A DNA stretch of 43,432 nucleotides from Clostridia bacterium (lineage in GTDB: Bacteria; Bacillota; Clostridia; Christensenellales; Aristaeellaceae). A program made the translations under genes and the position numbers. The number at the start of each line of letters is the position of its first letter. Within the stretch, counting starts at the first letter, position 1. The stretch lies in assembly GCA_017460395.1 (NCBI GenBank), contig JAFUBA010000092.1:1-43432 (forward strand), written 5' to 3'. Of this stretch, positions 1-7,842 are shown piece after piece. Under the pieces are notes generated by a model. That model did not search any database and had not been told where the DNA came from. It saw nothing but the letters and a program-made list of their open reading frames with translations.

Positions 1-504
1 CGGGAGGGCGGTCTGTTTGTGATCGTCAGCAATCTGATCACGGTCTTCAAGTACCTGATCCTGCAGTTTCTGCCGGGCATGCTCACGAACCTTCCCGAGA
101 CGGATTTCGGCTGGCCGGGCATCGACATGACGCTGTTTGGCGAAACCTTCAAGTGGAATATTCTGGGCTATGACGCAGCCCACGGCGGCCTTCGCTACTT
201 TGTTGCCTACATGATCGCCATGTTCATTGGTGAGTGCATCAATTTTCCCATTCAGCGGAACTTTGTCTTCCGCAGCAAGGGAAAGGTGTGGTACCAGATC
301 CTGTGGTACTTCATTGCCTTCTGCATCATCACCTGCATCGTGAATTCCATCAACTGCATCTGGGTCGCGGTGGCAGGCAAATATGTCTCCTCGGCCGTAT
401 ACAACATCGGCACCACCGTGCTCAACGGCGGTGTGTCCATGCTGATTTTCTTCTTCGTCAACAAGATCATTTTTCCTGAGGCAAAGGAAGAAAAAGCTGC
501 CTGA
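1..504 (+). CDS. GtrA-like integral membrane protein (5' end outside window)
   Basis: About 167 residues are visible, and the frame is open to the first base, so the true start is probably upstream; a GTG at 19 is the first start codon inside the window. The protein is hydrophobic with three to four membrane spans. It carries the segment INFPIQRNFVFRSKG, which resembles the conserved loop (polar patch, then an aromatic-basic NFVFRSKG) of GtrA/DPMS-type four-helix proteins. Known members help flip or deliver polyprenyl-linked sugars for cell-surface glycosylation. Family assignment rests on the loop and the spacing of helices; the substrate is unknown. The gene is followed at once by a strong terminator at 525-551, so it ends its own transcript. 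Confidence 0.7.
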   Translation, partial: REGGLFVIVSNLITVFKYLILQFLPGMLTNLPETDFGWPGIDMTLFGETFKWNILGYDAAHGGLRYFVAYMIAMFIGECINFPIQRNFVFRSKGKVWYQILWYFIAFCIITCIVNSINCIWVAVAGKYVSSAVYNIGTTVLNGGVSMLIFFFVNKIIFPEAKEEKAA

Positions 505-524
505 AGTACAATTTTTCAATTCCT

Positions 525-554
525 GCGCCGCTCCTTCTTCCGGAGCGGCGCTTT
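525..554 (+). terminator. Rho-independent terminator after GtrA-like gene
   Basis: A perfect 10-bp GC-rich stem (GCGCCGCTCC at 525-534 with GGAGCGGCGC at 542-551) with a 7-nt loop is followed by TTTC. It lies 20 bp after the stop codon. Confidence 0.85.
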
Positions 555-726
555 CAGTCGCCATCACACATGCTCTTTGGAGGGAAGAGAAGGTGACATC
601 CCCCTTTCCATCAGAACTTTCTCTGCATACAGCTTGACAGGACAGGATGGCTTGGGCAAAATGGTTCCCGATGAACGCGCGTGCCCTGAGCGGGTACAAA
701 TGGATGTTCAAGGGAGAGAGAGGACA

Positions 727-1944
727 ATGGCAGACAAGCAGCATATCTATGATCTGGCCTACAAATTCCGGAAGTCCAAGATATGGATGCGCATGTGGGA
801 GAATGATCTGTTTGCGATCAACCTGCCGGATGACGGCTCGGGGGACAGAGAGCAGAACACAGGCTTCTGCTCCGTCATGGGACGCAACGGCGAGCATATG
901 GCCATTGCCATATATCTCGGTCCCACAGGCTTCTCATCCTATCGAAAGCTGTCGATGGGCGGCGGAGAGGATGACCTGGCGGAGGTGCTGTCCCAGGACA
1001 GCATTCAGTGCTCCATGGCAGAAAAGGAAGAGCTGACCCCGGAGGAGCTGACGGAAGTGCAGGCGTACTGCAAGACGACCGGCACGCCCTTCCGTGCCCC
1101 GTTCCCGAAGTTCAGCCGGATTCGCCCGTACTGCTTTCCGTATCCTTTTGAGGAGGAATGGGAATGGACGGCGATGGAAACTGCGCTGGAAGTCATGGAC
1201 AGGATGGGCAAGCGCAGCCTGACGGAGCTGGGCATCCGGAGCATCACAGCCACGCCCTTTCATGAGTCCTATGAGGATGAAGCAGGGTTTGGCTACAGGG
1301 GCAAAAAGACACCCGTGAGAATCCCTCTGTTCTCGGTCACGGACGGAGAGCTCAAATCGGTGCCCATTCCCCTGCCGCCCTATCAGGAGGAGGAGCCGGA
1401 GGCACCGACCCAGTTGAATGAACTGGCCATAAGAAAACTCAAAAATCGGCCCCAGCGCGGCATCATGGAGGCCGATGTGTTCCGGGTGGGACCACCGGTC
1501 GACGGAAATCCGCCCTTCCTTCCGGCCCTCCTGATCGGTGTGACGGAGGAGGGCATAGTCCTCCCGCCGGCCGTTGGGAAGGAGGCCAGGTATGATCCCA
1601 ACCAGCTGATCGGGGAGTTTATCCAGAACCTTGACGGTCTTTATCCGAAGACGATCAGGTACCGCACGGAGGAGGCTCACGTTCTTCTGGAGGAATTCTG
1701 CCGCCTTGCCAGGATCAGGCTTGAGCAGACCGATGAGTTTGAGAACCTCGACGGCGTGGTCGAATCCCTGAAGGACGGACCGGACGATGAGACCGTGGAT
1801 GAAATCCTCGAACAGCTGAGTCAGATGTCCGTCGAGGAGCTCAGGATGCTCCCGGACGTCATCCTGCAGGCGATGCTTCACGACGCGGACTATATGCCGC
1901 CGCAGCTGGCAGCAAAGATCAGGAAGGCAGCAGGACGCAGGTGA
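727..1944 (+). CDS. Conserved protein of unknown function (DUF7309/DUF6930-like)
   Basis: A 405-residue soluble protein. The start at 727 is chosen because a GGGAGAGAGAGG ribosome binding site lies just before it and the conserved-looking part begins MADKQHIYDLAYKFRKSKIW; the 50 residues upstream in frame look non-coding. The N-terminal half has the pattern of an alpha/beta domain with IYDLAYKFRKSKIWMRMWENDLFAI. The middle contains a VFRVGPPV...PALLIGV strand pair, and the C-terminus is an acidic helical segment (DETVDEILEQLSQMSVEEL). I recall proteins with this layout as DUF7309 plus DUF6930, but cannot confirm it. No catalytic motif, signal peptide or membrane span is visible. It is a single-gene unit between two terminators, and its function is unknown. 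Confidence 0.8.
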   Translation: MADKQHIYDLAYKFRKSKIWMRMWENDLFAINLPDDGSGDREQNTGFCSVMGRNGEHMAIAIYLGPTGFSSYRKLSMGGGEDDLAEVLSQDSIQCSMAEKEELTPEELTEVQAYCKTTGTPFRAPFPKFSRIRPYCFPYPFEEEWEWTAMETALEVMDRMGKRSLTELGIRSITATPFHESYEDEAGFGYRGKKTPVRIPLFSVTDGELKSVPIPLPPYQEEEPEAPTQLNELAIRKLKNRPQRGIMEADVFRVGPPVDGNPPFLPALLIGVTEEGIVLPPAVGKEARYDPNQLIGEFIQNLDGLYPKTIRYRTEEAHVLLEEFCRLARIRLEQTDEFENLDGVVESLKDGPDDETVDEILEQLSQMSVEELRMLPDVILQAMLHDADYMPPQLAAKIRKAAGRR

Positions 1945-1963
1945 AAGGACTGGTAAGGAAAAT

Positions 1964-1987
1964 GCCCGCGGCGACGCGGGCTTTCTC
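1964..1987 (+). terminator. Rho-independent terminator
   Basis: Stem GCCCGCG (1964-1970) with CGCGGGC (1975-1981), loop GCGA, followed by TTTCTCT. It closes the unit of the preceding gene. Confidence 0.7.
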
Positions 1988-2066
1988 TGAATGCGGAGAA
2001 GGCAAGACTGTATGAAGGATACCTGTGCAGGAAAAGCTGGCGCAGGATCAAATCGGAGGAGATACC

Positions 2067-4895
2067 ATGCGAAAAATGGAGCATCTGGGCAGGGGCCTGA
2101 TCGTCGCTGCCCTGGAACATGGGATGTATCTGAGCTGGCGCTTCCTTGGGGATGAGCCGGACGGGATCACCTGGCGGGTGTACAGGAAGCGAAAGGGCGA
2201 TGACTGGAAGCGCCTCACAGACATTCTGCCCCGGGACGTGCAGCCCGAGAGCCAGTACCCCGAAAACCCCGGCATCGTGAAGAGGAATACCACGCCCAGC
2301 TGCTTTGTGGATCCGGACGGAACACCGGAGGACGCCTATGCCGTGTGCCCTGTCATCGGGGGCGTGGAGGGAGCGCGGGAGGAGCCCATGCTGCCCGTCC
2401 TTTCTCCGCTCTCAGGCGCGGAAGGCCAGGCCTTCCGGGCTGCGGTGCACAGGATCCCCATGTGTCCTGCACCGGAGCGGGTGCCGCTGGTGCACTTTAC
2501 CTACCGCGGGGTGACTGTCGGCCCCGGTTGCCTGCCGGACCCGAGTGCGTTCAGGCTTGAGAACGGGGAAGACTGGTACCGGGTGGATATGGACCTTCTG
2601 CGTGCCTTCCGGGAACCGTACGAGAATGGGGAAGCGGTGACGGAGGAGCAGCTTGCCTTGATTTGCGGGAGACTTTCTGAGCTGCTGGGGGAGAAGCTTT
2701 CACTGACATCGCAGCTGCAGGACGGGAAGATCACAAAGGAACTGTATGAGGAGCTGGAGGCGGCCTTCATCCGGTATGTGAGAGCGCTCGATGCAGGGGA
2801 ATCCCTGCCCTTTGCGAGGACGCCCGAGGGCGCCATCGAGACATCCCTGTCCTCCGAGTACCATACCCAGGACATGAGCGTGGGCGATTTTGACGGGGAC
2901 GGGGAGTACGAGATCGTCGTGAAATGGCGGGCGGAGAGCCCGGATCCCATGTTCTCGGATCCCATCTACCGCTCCGACTTCAACCTGAGTGCGCCGGAGT
3001 ACATTGACGTCTATAAGCTGGACGGCCGGCTCCTCATGCGCATCGACATGGGCTACAACGTGAAGTCCTCCAACGACCATGAGACGATGCTGCACGTGCA
3101 GGACTTCAACCGGGACGGAAAGGCGGAGATCATCCTGAAGACCGCGCCCGGCACCCGCGTGGGCTACTGGAGCGAGGAGGAGCAGAGGGTGGTCTATCCG
3201 GAGGATGCCGCGCACGTGGTCGGCGGGGAGGAGGGCCTCCTTTGCACCACAGACCGCTTCAAAACATACTTTGAAACGGGCGACGAGGCGGCGCTCAAAA
3301 GCCGCTGGTCCCTCATGAACGCCTTTGACATCTGCTACCGATCGCCCATCCGTTCCACAGACAATGACGGCCCCAATGACCCCGCAAGGAAGGCATGGAT
3401 CAAGTCCTACCACATCGGCCCCATGGGCCCCGGGCACAGGGAGTATGTGAGTGCCGTCGGGTTTGACGGGAAGCAGGGCGTGATCCTGGATACCGTGGAC
3501 TACGCCTTCCCATGGACGGCCGTGGCATCCGACGGGGACAATTTCGCCCTGGATCCCATGACCCAGCGCGGGAACTTCTGCACGATCACAAAGCCGCTGC
3601 CGGGTGCGGACACCATGGACAGCTACAAGGTGCAGGTCATGCAGGAAAAGGACGGATACTTCCTCGCGCACCGCTGGAAGTACCCGGTGTGGGGCGACGG
3701 GCAGGGAAACCGCGCCAACCGCTATGCGGGCGGCGTGGCCTGTCTGGACGGTGAGAACTACTATGCCGTCATCCAGCGGGGGTACTATCAGCGGACGACG
3801 TTTGCGGCCTACACCATGGAGGGCTCACGCCTTCTGCCTCCCGTGACCTTCGACTCGGAGGATCCTGCGTGCTGGTCGCTGGGCGAGGGCCCGGACCTGT
3901 ATCGTGCGCGCGGCAACCACTTCACCGACATGGCGGATATCGACAGGGACGGCCGGGACGAGGTGATCCTCAAGGGCATGAACCTGAAGCTGTCCGAGGA
4001 CGGGAAGCACCTTCTGCCGAGGGTCCTGTGCGGCGACATTCTCCCGATGCTCACGGGCACGGGGAAGCAGCCGGCATTTGGCGAGAACATGGCGACGGAG
4101 GAGATCCGGCACACGCCCGGCAACTTCTGTGCGGGACTGCAGCACGGCGACCGCAGTGCGCTGTTGCCTGTGAATGCGCAGGGCGAGATCCGGATCTACT
4201 CCGGCACCGAGGAATACACCCTGGATAACCGGCACACGGGCGAGCAGTTCGGCTGGCTGCCGGGCCCCGAGGCCCACGATCCCAACAAAGGACTCAGATG
4301 GCAGGACGGAGCGCTGATAAAGGAATGCTCGCTCGTCTTCGGCGAGTTTTCCGGAGATGACGATGAGGGCTCCGTGGCCGGCAACTTCTCCAACCGCTGG
4401 CCCGGTGCCATGGCCGGCGGCTCCGAGTGCGGGCACAGGGTCCGTAGCCTGGTGGACGGCCGTGTGCTGCTGGAGACCGGAAGCCAGCGGGGCATCCCGC
4501 AGGGCGAGAACGCCGTCTGGTTTGGCCCGGGGCTGACGCATTTTTCCTGCAACGGAAGCGAGGTGCACAGGCCCGATCAGGATACTCTCACCTTTGAGCC
4601 CTATCTGACCACAGGGCTCATATCCACCGGAAGCAAGCGGACACCCACGCTGAAGGCGGACCTCTTCGGCGACTGGCGCGAGGAGCTGATCCTGACCGAC
4701 GAGGAGGGCCACATCGTGATCGTGCGGACGCTGGCACCCACCGAGTACGGCATCCGCTGCCTCATGCACGACCCGTGGTACCGCAACTCTGCGGCCAACC
4801 AGAACATCTGCTACAACCAGGTGGGCTTTGCCTCCTTCTACCTGGGCGACGAAGCGCCGCTGCCGGGAAAGAGGGACGATATCTCTGTCGAGTGA
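2067..4895 (+). CDS. Rhamnogalacturonan endolyase, polysaccharide lyase family 11
   Basis: A 942-residue protein that should cleave the rhamnogalacturonan I backbone of pectin by beta-elimination. The start at 2067 has a GGAGGAG site 7 nt upstream. The N-terminal ~90 residues form the beta-sandwich of PL11 lyases (GRGLIVAALEHGMYLSWRFL, then YRKRKG and SCFVD). The rest is a beta-propeller with repeated calcium-binding Asp motifs: VGDFDGDGEYEIVVKW, VQDFNRDGKAEIILKT, MADIDRDGRDEVILKG and LFGDWREELIL, plus SSNDHETMLHVQDF. This matches Bacillus YesW/YesX. YesW is about 620 residues, so roughly 300 extra residues are inserted, largely around residues 130-270. No signal peptide is present, so it probably acts on imported oligosaccharides like YesX. 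No transporter gene adjoins it. Confidence 0.92.
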   Translation: MRKMEHLGRGLIVAALEHGMYLSWRFLGDEPDGITWRVYRKRKGDDWKRLTDILPRDVQPESQYPENPGIVKRNTTPSCFVDPDGTPEDAYAVCPVIGGVEGAREEPMLPVLSPLSGAEGQAFRAAVHRIPMCPAPERVPLVHFTYRGVTVGPGCLPDPSAFRLENGEDWYRVDMDLLRAFREPYENGEAVTEEQLALICGRLSELLGEKLSLTSQLQDGKITKELYEELEAAFIRYVRALDAGESLPFARTPEGAIETSLSSEYHTQDMSVGDFDGDGEYEIVVKWRAESPDPMFSDPIYRSDFNLSAPEYIDVYKLDGRLLMRIDMGYNVKSSNDHETMLHVQDFNRDGKAEIILKTAPGTRVGYWSEEEQRVVYPEDAAHVVGGEEGLLCTTDRFKTYFETGDEAALKSRWSLMNAFDICYRSPIRSTDNDGPNDPARKAWIKSYHIGPMGPGHREYVSAVGFDGKQGVILDTVDYAFPWTAVASDGDNFALDPMTQRGNFCTITKPLPGADTMDSYKVQVMQEKDGYFLAHRWKYPVWGDGQGNRANRYAGGVACLDGENYYAVIQRGYYQRTTFAAYTMEGSRLLPPVTFDSEDPACWSLGEGPDLYRARGNHFTDMADIDRDGRDEVILKGMNLKLSEDGKHLLPRVLCGDILPMLTGTGKQPAFGENMATEEIRHTPGNFCAGLQHGDRSALLPVNAQGEIRIYSGTEEYTLDNRHTGEQFGWLPGPEAHDPNKGLRWQDGALIKECSLVFGEFSGDDDEGSVAGNFSNRWPGAMAGGSECGHRVRSLVDGRVLLETGSQRGIPQGENAVWFGPGLTHFSCNGSEVHRPDQDTLTFEPYLTTGLISTGSKRTPTLKADLFGDWREELILTDEEGHIVIVRTLAPTEYGIRCLMHDPWYRNSAANQNICYNQVGFASFYLGDEAPLPGKRDDISVE

Positions 4896-4901
4896 AAGAC
4901 G

Positions 4902-4937
4902 CGGCCATCTGCCTCCCGGCACCTGGCCGCCTTTTCA
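4902..4937 (+). terminator. Putative terminator after the lyase gene
   Basis: GCGGCCA (4902-4908) pairs with TGGCCGC (4925-4931), followed by CTTTTC. The 16-nt loop is long, so strength is uncertain. Confidence 0.5.
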
Positions 4938-4984
4938 GGCCCTGAAAGCTGGACATGACAAATAGAAATTCAAGGAGTCAGACG

Positions 4985-5499
4985 ATGAAACTGGTGTTTC
5001 TCATCGGCGGAGCACATGAGGTGCGAATGGATGTGGCTAAGGAGCTCATGAAGGTCACGGGCCTCAGGCTTTTCCGCAACGACATCTTCTTTGCACCTGT
5101 AGAGGAGATCTTCGGACGGCACGACGGGAAGACGGTGAAGGAACTGCGGGATGTGGTGCTCCGGAACTTTGCAGCCTCCGAGAATTACGGCTTGATCTTC
5201 GTGCGGATGCTGGATTTCGATCTGGAATCTTCCTGGAAGCACCTGGAGGACATCAGGGACATCTTTTCGTCCGGCGGGGCGGAATGCTACTGCATTGAGC
5301 TGATCGAGCACAGGGTCCTGAAACCGGAGGGAGGCAGGGGACGAAGGGCGAAAAGGAAGGACGCGGAGCAGGGGATGAGAAAACCAGGATTCCCCGGCGC
5401 GAGGGGGAAACCAGGTTCGAAAACTATCTGGCGATCGACAACGCCTTCATGTCACCGGAGGCGGTGGCATGGGTTGTCCGCGACACGTTCGGGCTGTGA
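4985..5499 (+). pseudogene. P-loop kinase-like ATPase, frame-broken
   Basis: The ATG at 4985 follows CAAGGAGTCAGACG. It opens MKLVFLIGGAHEVRMDVAKELM and continues through LRLFRNDIFFAPVEEIF and YGLIFVRMLDFDLESSWKHLED. This is the fold and layout of small shikimate-kinase-like or AAA P-loop proteins of Bacillota (usually ~175-185 residues), though the loop GGAHEVRMD lacks the canonical GKS/GKT. Reading frame 1 of the coding strand breaks down at about residue 110 into Arg/Gly-rich nonsense. The expected C-terminus (RFENYLAIDNAFMSPEAVAW, then VVRDTFGL and a stop at 5497-5499) is encoded in the frame shifted by one base. The shift therefore lies between about 5299 and 5400. It is either a recent pseudogene or a sequencing error in a G-rich stretch. 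Confidence 0.65.
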
Positions 5500-5517
5500 A
5501 GATGCGGCACGAAAAGC

Positions 5518-5545
5518 GCCCCTGCACAGTTTCCTGTACAGGGGC
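5518..5545. terminator. Bidirectional terminator between converging genes
   Basis: Arms GCCCCTGCACAG (5518-5529) and CTGTACAGGGGC (5534-5545) form a 12-bp stem with one mismatch. It sits between the stop of the kinase-like gene and the stop of the converging XRE regulator, and can serve both. Confidence 0.7.
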
Positions 5546-5551
5546 AAAGCC

Positions 5552-6604
5552 TCAGGATCTCGGGATCCTTTTTGTCAGCCGCTCGATCTCCTTTTCCGCA
5601 TCCCGGACCACGGTCTCCTCGGAGAAGCCCCACTCCGTGCGGAGGGCGTGGAGAATCCGCTTCCAGGTATCCGCAGCCTTCGCGTAATCGCCGAGGATCT
5701 CGCAGATCATCGCGATGCTCTCCAGCGCGTCGGTATAACGGGGATGGTCGCAGGGGATGGCGTAGGAGGCCTCATAGAACTCGATCGCTTTGCCGTAATC
5801 GCACTTGCGGGCGTAGTACTGAGCCTCCTCAAAGAGCAGGTCCGGCTCCTCGGGGAAATCCTGGAGGGCCTTCTCCATGATGCGGTCGGCCTTCTCCTCC
5901 CGGAACTCAGCCAGCGCGATCGCGGCCTCGTAGACCGGGATGATGAACGGCCTGTGTGCGGGAAGGGACGCGTAGGTCCTCAGGTACTCCTCCGCCTCCT
6001 TCGTGCGGTGATCGGCGATGAGATTGTCGATCAGGTACATGTAGGGAAGCGGCGTCCTCGGCTCGAGATGGTCCTCTGCGATCACCTGCTTGTAGAAGTC
6101 GATGACCTTGCTGCGGTTTTCGACATTCCAGTCCCAGGGCGCACCGCCCTCGGCTTTCTGCAGAAGCCACTGGCAGCTCTTTTTCTCGGGTGCCATCCGG
6201 ATGGCCTGCTGCGCGAGGGCACCGGCCTTTCTGGCATAGGTTTCCATGCGGTGGTGGTAGAGGTGGGCGAGGAGGTCTGTCGCCTCCAGGGAATTGTTTC
6301 CTGCACGGATCTGTTCCGTGAGGAAGTCCTCATACTCGCGGAAGACATCCGGGTCCAGCTCGTCCTGTACATCCATCCTGTTTTCGATGCGGCGAAACTT
6401 CTGTTCGCTTGTCAGGTCAAACAGCTCGTCGATGGAGACCCCGAACGTCTCCGACAGTGCAGGGAGCAGGGTGATGTCCGGCATCGTGACGGCATTCTCC
6501 CACTTCGACACCGCCTGTGCACTGATGGCCAGTTTCTCTGCCAGCTGCTCCTGGGTGAGGGAGGCTCTGCAACGCAGGAGCCTGATTTTCTTTCCAATGT
6601 CCAT
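5552..6604 (-). CDS. XRE-family transcriptional regulator with TPR-like C-terminal domain
   Basis: 350 residues. The start at 6604 has AGGAGG 8 nt upstream. Residues 1-60 are a classic helix-turn-helix of the XRE type (IGKKIRLLRCRASLTQEQLA, AISAQAVSKWENAVTMPDIT, LLPALSETFGVSIDELFDL). The remaining ~290 residues are repeated amphipathic helix pairs resembling tetratricopeptide repeats (ALAQQAIRMAPEKKSCQWLL, YGKAIEFYEASYAIPCDHPR, YAKAADTWKRIL). In this family the TPR part senses a peptide or a protein partner. The gene is divergent from the small genes at 6899 and 7154, so the ~290-bp spacer is a plausible site for its own operator. Cognate signal unknown. Confidence 0.9.
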   Translation of the reverse strand: MDIGKKIRLLRCRASLTQEQLAEKLAISAQAVSKWENAVTMPDITLLPALSETFGVSIDELFDLTSEQKFRRIENRMDVQDELDPDVFREYEDFLTEQIRAGNNSLEATDLLAHLYHHRMETYARKAGALAQQAIRMAPEKKSCQWLLQKAEGGAPWDWNVENRSKVIDFYKQVIAEDHLEPRTPLPYMYLIDNLIADHRTKEAEEYLRTYASLPAHRPFIIPVYEAAIALAEFREEKADRIMEKALQDFPEEPDLLFEEAQYYARKCDYGKAIEFYEASYAIPCDHPRYTDALESIAMICEILGDYAKAADTWKRILHALRTEWGFSEETVVRDAEKEIERLTKRIPRS

Positions 6605-6783
6605 GTGATCATCCTCCTTGGCTTTTCTGCATGGCGGCCGTGCAGGTGAAGCATAAACCGAGGGGGGCGTGAAACACAATGACGCATTTTTCGAATCCCC
6701 GAAACGCCTGGTTGAATGACCGGGAAGACACGTCATGCCATTCTTGAAAATGCACGGGGGACGTGCCATAATTCAGGGCGTAA

Positions 6784-6878
6784 GGAATAACTAACCCGAT
6801 GCGCTGCCCATTTCACGTTTTCGTGCACGGCCCGGCGGCAGGATGGGCTTTTCTTCTGGTATAGGGTTAGTAACTCCT
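6784..6878. repeat. Separated inverted repeat in divergent promoter region
   Basis: GGAATAACTAACCC (6784-6797) and GGGTTAGTAACTCC (6865-6878) are complementary at 12 of 14 positions and 67 bp apart, between the XRE regulator and the divergent small genes. This could be a pair of operator half-sites bridged by the regulator, or the stem of a long leader structure. Confidence 0.4.
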
Positions 6879-6898
6879 AACAACAAGTGAAAGGATAC

Positions 6899-7126
6899 AT
6901 GATCCACCTGCAGAACGCGGATTTCACGGGTGCGCCAAGGGTAACCTTCATCTGCGGCACCGATGAGACGCTCTATGCCTTTGCACCAGGCTTTGAGGCG
7001 GCCATGAAACAGATGATCGTCGGGCAGGGGATGTTTCACTGCTATCCCATATTCCCCATCTGCCGTGAGGCGCGGGAGGGCTGGGAGATGATGGTTCGCA
7101 AATTGAAGCCCGACGATCCGGGTTAA
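6899..7126 (+). CDS. Small protein of unknown function (75 aa)
   Basis: The likely start is ATG 6899, which has AAAGGA 4 nt upstream; a GTG at 6887 in frame is the alternative. The product is a small mixed alpha/beta protein (MIHLQNADFTGAPRVTFICG, ETLYAFAPGFEAAMKQMIVG), with the central YAFAPGFEAAMKQMI likely a helix. It has three cysteines, no signal peptide and no membrane span. I do not recognise the family. It lies 27 bp before the 7154 gene in the same direction, so the two probably form an operon divergent from the XRE/TPR regulator. Confidence 0.55.
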   Translation: MIHLQNADFTGAPRVTFICGTDETLYAFAPGFEAAMKQMIVGQGMFHCYPIFPICREAREGWEMMVRKLKPDDPG

Positions 7127-7153
7127 CTGAGTCAGATTTTGGAGGTATGAAAG

Positions 7154-7651
7154 ATGTTTGTCACGATATTTCTGTCACTTGTCATCTGCGCCGTGGTCAC
7201 CATGATGATGATCGCAGCGGTGGCCTTTATTCAGGACCGGCGGTTCTTCTCCTCGGCGCCGAAGGAGGCACAGGCGGTGATCCAGGACAGAAAAGAGGAG
7301 CTGTTTCGCGGTGCACGGTGCCTGGGCTGGGTCATGCTGGTGCTCGCACTGCTCATCGGGGTGGGGGCTGTCGTGGTGGCCGCGCTGGACGGAAAGAGGT
7401 GCGGCTATGGCTTCTGGCAGTTCTTCGTGCGGTTTCTGGTGATGGCAACCGTCTACAAGGCCTACGACATGATCTTCTTTGACGAATTTCTGCTCTTGAA
7501 GTTCGGATTCTTCCAGTACTTCTATCCGGAGGCGGAGCACGTGCTGGACGGCAAGAAATACGGGTTCAACCTGAAAAGCCAGCTGCTGAAGCTGCTGATC
7601 ATCTTTCCGGCAGTCTCTGCCCTTGCAGCCTTCCTCTGCACAAAGCTGTGA
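7154..7651 (+). CDS. Small membrane protein of unknown function (165 aa)
   Basis: Start at 7154 with GGAGG 8 nt upstream. Four membrane helices are visible: residues ~3-25 (IFLSLVICAVVTMMMIAAVA), ~58-80 (CLGWVMLVLALLIGVGAVVV), ~90-110 (WQFFVRFLVMATVYKAYDMI) and ~147-163. A conserved-looking YDMIFFDEFLLLKFGFFQYF lies on the loop after helix 3. No catalytic motif is recognised. It is probably co-transcribed with the 75-residue gene upstream and ends at the terminator at 7708-7751. Function unknown. Confidence 0.75.
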   Translation: MFVTIFLSLVICAVVTMMMIAAVAFIQDRRFFSSAPKEAQAVIQDRKEELFRGARCLGWVMLVLALLIGVGAVVVAALDGKRCGYGFWQFFVRFLVMATVYKAYDMIFFDEFLLLKFGFFQYFYPEAEHVLDGKKYGFNLKSQLLKLLIIFPAVSALAAFLCTKL

Positions 7652-7657
7652 CGGGGT

Positions 7658-7775
7658 GAGGGGAAAGGACAAAGAGCAGGAGGGGAACACCTGGAAGAAA
7701 GAAACACCGCAGGGGATGGCTGCATTCTGCCAACCTCTGCGGTGTTTTCTGTCGCTTACGGAGGAGTTTCGGCGG
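7658..7775. repeat. Copy 1 of ~115-bp terminator-bearing repeat
   Basis: This segment matches 9065-9185 over about 115 bp with scattered substitutions. Shared blocks include GGACAAAGAG, ACACCGCAGGGGATGGCT, ATTCTGCCA and CCTCTGCGGTGTTTTCTG. The two copies flank the AAA ATPase gene at 7843-8946. Confidence 0.75.
7710..7752 (+). terminator. Terminator inside repeat copy 1
   Basis: ACACCGCAG pairs with CTGCGGTGT around a ~24-nt interior and is followed by TTTCTG. It ends the 6899/7154 transcript. Confidence 0.7.
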
Positions 7776-7842
7776 GATGATTCTGTTTTCACATGCCGAT
7801 CAGCTGACACTCACAGGCGCCTTCTGCAAGATTACGGCATGT

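Noticed and set aside
934-1881. Long minus-strand frame opposite the DUF gene
   Set aside because: Antisense of a well-supported gene with ribosome binding site; Arg/His/Leu-rich composition typical of a GC-rich shadow frame.
4955-6649. 564-residue plus-strand frame starting at the kinase-like gene
   Set aside because: Only its first ~110 residues are real; the rest is antisense of the XRE regulator.
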